From Candidatus Woesearchaeota archaeon (lineage in GTDB: Archaea; Nanobdellota; Nanobdellia; Woesearchaeales; ARS49), in contig JACQMZ010000064.1 in the NCBI GenBank assembly GCA_016203345.1, positions 1 to 5,838 of the forward strand: a stretch of DNA of 5,838 nucleotides. Direction: 5' to 3'. The notes beneath the pieces are model-generated. The model made no database searches. It was not told the origin of the DNA and was given only the letters and a program-made list of their open reading frames with translations. Below are positions 4,592-5,838 of this stretch, one piece after another. How positions within the stretch are numbered: the first letter of the stretch is position 1; the number at the start of each line of letters is the position of its first letter. A program made the position numbers and the translations under genes.

Positions 4592-5515
4592 TCATACGTC
4601 TCTGACAGTTTGTCCTGTCATTTCCAGATATCTTCGTCGTGTCACGTTTGCCGCTAGCCCGAATTTGAGTTCTGTGGGGGTTGGTGTTGCGGCTTCGTTG
4701 ACGTCATAGCCCACGGTGCGAAACTCTTCAAGTATCTGCTCAAATTTTTGTTGTGGCAGGGTGTGCAGTCCTGCGCTTGTTCCGTTTGTAGTCGGCACGT
4801 AGTTTCTGAAGCGGAATCTGAACAGTTCTGGAGGAAATATGTGCCGCACAGACCGCACATCGCACGGCACGTCTTCGGTGAGGATTAAGCTCAGATTTAT
4901 TTTTCTTCCTGTAGGATTTTTTTCGCGCCAGTAGTGGGCGCCTGCGCGAATCTCTTCAAAGCCTGCGACTCCCTTACCGGCAGTTTTTCTACGATATTCT
5001 TCTGATGTTGAAATCAACGATATTTGCAGTTGCACTGTGCGTTGGTAGTGTGACGCAAAATCCGCGATTTCCTTGAGTCTTTCGTGACAGTTGTGCGGGT
5101 AGACTGTGGAGATTTTGAAGGACTGGCTAAGCGTTGCAATTCTTTCCAAGCCCTCTCTCACGTGTGGGTTCAGCAACGGTTCGCCTGTTTTGGCTATGGT
5201 GACTTTGTGGGGCACGCGTGCAGTGTCAATTCCATGCTTTTGTGCGATGTCCAGCATAAGCGTGACTTGGTCAGCGATTTCCTGAGCGGTTAAATTGCGG
5301 ACAAACCGTTCTGATCCAAGCTCGCAGAACGAACATGACATTGGACAGCCGACTTGTGTGGAGATGTCTACGATGTTTTTAGGTTTGGCATCCCCATAAA
5401 AATAGCCAACTTCTATAACTCCCCCAGGAACTATTCCAACAATTTCGATGACGCCATCGTGCTGGTTTCCGAATGCCGAAATATAGTCTGTTTTGACGCT
5501 AAGGTTGTGTTCCAT
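4592..5515 (-). CDS. RlmN-like radical SAM protein lacking the methyl-carrier cysteine
   Basis: From ATG 5515 the protein has 307 residues. It carries the radical SAM cluster motif CxxxCxxC (Cys57, 61, 64) in an RlmN-like setting (TQVGCPMSCSFC), then RNLTAQEIADQV (73-84), the SAM-binding GEPLLN (111-116) and QISLISTSEEYRRK (164-177), all in the RlmN/Cfr order. RlmN and Cfr methylate 23S rRNA or tRNA adenine through a methyl-cysteine near the C-terminus; here the matching region (KFGLAANVTRRR, 284-295) has no cysteine, and none follows. The reaction is therefore probably not RlmN-type methyl transfer. The N-terminus is short: RlmN has about 125 residues before the cluster, this has 56. ATG 5524 is an alternative start. 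The frame stays open to 5644, but that part is antisense-frame noise over a better coding frame. It overlaps the upstream frame by 17 bases. Confidence 0.78.
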   Translation of the reverse strand: MEHNLSVKTDYISAFGNQHDGVIEIVGIVPGGVIEVGYFYGDAKPKNIVDISTQVGCPMSCSFCELGSERFVRNLTAQEIADQVTLMLDIAQKHGIDTARVPHKVTIAKTGEPLLNPHVREGLERIATLSQSFKISTVYPHNCHERLKEIADFASHYQRTVQLQISLISTSEEYRRKTAGKGVAGFEEIRAGAHYWREKNPTGRKINLSLILTEDVPCDVRSVRHIFPPELFRFRFRNYVPTTNGTSAGLHTLPQQKFEQILEEFRTVGYDVNEAATPTPTELKFGLAANVTRRRYLEMTGQTVRDV

Positions 5516-5703
5516 TCGGCCCATACCACTTCTTGACAAGGTCTGCGTCGATGCCATCTCTTGCGGCGATTTTTTCAAGCGCTTCAGTCGCGAGCGCGTC
5601 ATCATTGTGCACGAACCATCTGTCATAGACGTGTTCTGGGTCATCGAGGAATTTTGCGCGTGCGGCAGTTATGAGAGTCTCATCGTCTGCTTTCTTGTGT
5701 CAT
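5499..5703 (-). pseudogene. Coding-like frame with a frame break at its start, upstream of radical SAM gene
   Basis: A 66-codon frame (5699 to 5499) reads as a credible acidic helical protein (for example ALATEALEKIAARDGIDADL, then VKKWYG) but has no usable ATG, GTG or TTG near its head. An ATG at 5703, placed correctly for a leaderless start from the TATA box at 5734-5727, gives MTQESRR and stops at TGA; one base removed between 5703 and that TGA joins it to the coding-like frame. A +1 slip at CGA-TGA would have the same effect. The frame ends 17 bases inside the radical SAM gene. Joined to the radical SAM frame, the protein would reach about 370 residues with its cluster cysteines near 121-128, close to RlmN dimensions, so this may be that protein's missing N-terminal domain. 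No family is recognised in the segment itself. Confidence 0.5.
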
Positions 5704-5726
5704 AAAGTGAAAGCGGATAGAAGGAG

Positions 5727-5734
5727 TTTATAAG
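5727..5734 (-). promoter_or_regulatory. TATA box upstream of the radical SAM locus
   Basis: On the - strand CTTATAAA follows an A-rich BRE-like CGCAAAA. Its centre is about 27 bp from the ATG at 5703, fitting a leaderless mRNA. A second TATA-like CTATAAG lies further upstream (5760-5754). Both are near-symmetric, so + strand use is not excluded. Confidence 0.55.
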
Positions 5735-5763
5735 TTTTGCGGCAAGAGAAATACTTATAGAGA

Positions 5764-5838
5764 GCTTTGAATAACCCGTTATATTGTGCGGATTCAAAGC
5801 GGTTCTATTGAGAACTTTGACAAATTTGATAGTTATTC
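5764..5838. repeat. Tandem inverted repeats at the right edge
   Basis: GCTTTGAAT (5764-5772) is exactly complementary to ATTCAAAGC (5792-5800), with a 19-base loop in which CCG/CGG can add three pairs. GTTCT-ATTG-AGAAC (5802-5815) forms a second small hairpin. GAATAAC (5769-5775) is also complementary to the last seven bases, GTTATTC (5832-5838), competing with the first stem. CAAATTTG (5821-5828) is a palindrome. No reading frame is evident here. The structure may be an untranslated leader, an operator region or an RNA; the window ends too soon to tell. Confidence 0.4.

Noticed and set aside
5516..5644. N-terminal extension of the radical SAM frame to 5644
   Set aside because: The translation here is Ser/Thr/Met/Arg-rich and atypical, while another frame over the same bases gives a credible helical protein; the RlmN-like similarity begins after 5515.
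1..5838. CRISPR array, insertion sequence, tRNA or rRNA
   Set aside because: No regularly spaced direct repeats, transposase-like protein, terminal repeats with target duplication, cloverleaf with a TTC arm, or rRNA-like conserved segments were seen on reading both strands.

Overview
The window looks archaeal, most plausibly from a DPANN-type lineage such as Woesearchaeota. Four things suggest this: TATA boxes centred about 26 bp upstream of start codons (two fit leaderless transcripts), a stand-alone asparagine-synthetase/AsnRS-like enzyme without an anticodon-binding domain, a secreted protein with DUF4215/'Myxococcus cysteine-rich repeat'-like units, and very tight gene packing. The lineage is inference; no rRNA or marker gene is present.

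Layout. Bases 1-148: the C-terminal end of an unidentified + strand gene converges on a - strand gene, and both stop codons lie inside one perfect 15-bp inverted repeat. Bases 138-956 (-): a secreted, membrane-anchored protein with three six-cysteine repeats. Bases 993-1178 (-): a 61-residue protein with a C-terminal membrane helix. Bases 1179-1338: a divergent promoter region. Bases 1339-3291 (+): a probable operon of a possible 28-codon micro-ORF, a metallophosphoesterase with intact motifs, and a paralogue that has lost most metal ligands; consecutive reading frames overlap. Bases 3298-4251 (-): the AsnRS-like asparagine synthetase, converging on the operon with 6 bp between stop codons. 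Bases 4252-4591: a gene-poor stretch with several inverted repeats. Bases 4592-5515 (-): an RlmN-like radical SAM protein. Bases 5499-5703 (-): a reading frame just upstream that looks coding but has no start in frame, although a well-placed TATA box and ATG sit at its head in another frame. Bases 5704-5838: promoter and inverted repeats.

How the genes may work together. The two phosphoesterase paralogues are probably co-translated and could form an active/inactive heteromer. The synthetase would supply asparagine from aspartate. The radical SAM protein keeps the RlmN core and its Fe-S motif but lacks the C-terminal cysteine needed for RlmN/Cfr methyl transfer, so its substrate is open. No mobile element, CRISPR array, tRNA or rRNA was seen. 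The most notable points are the phosphoesterase pair, the radical SAM locus spread over three frames, and the mirrored stop codons in the hairpin at 103-148.
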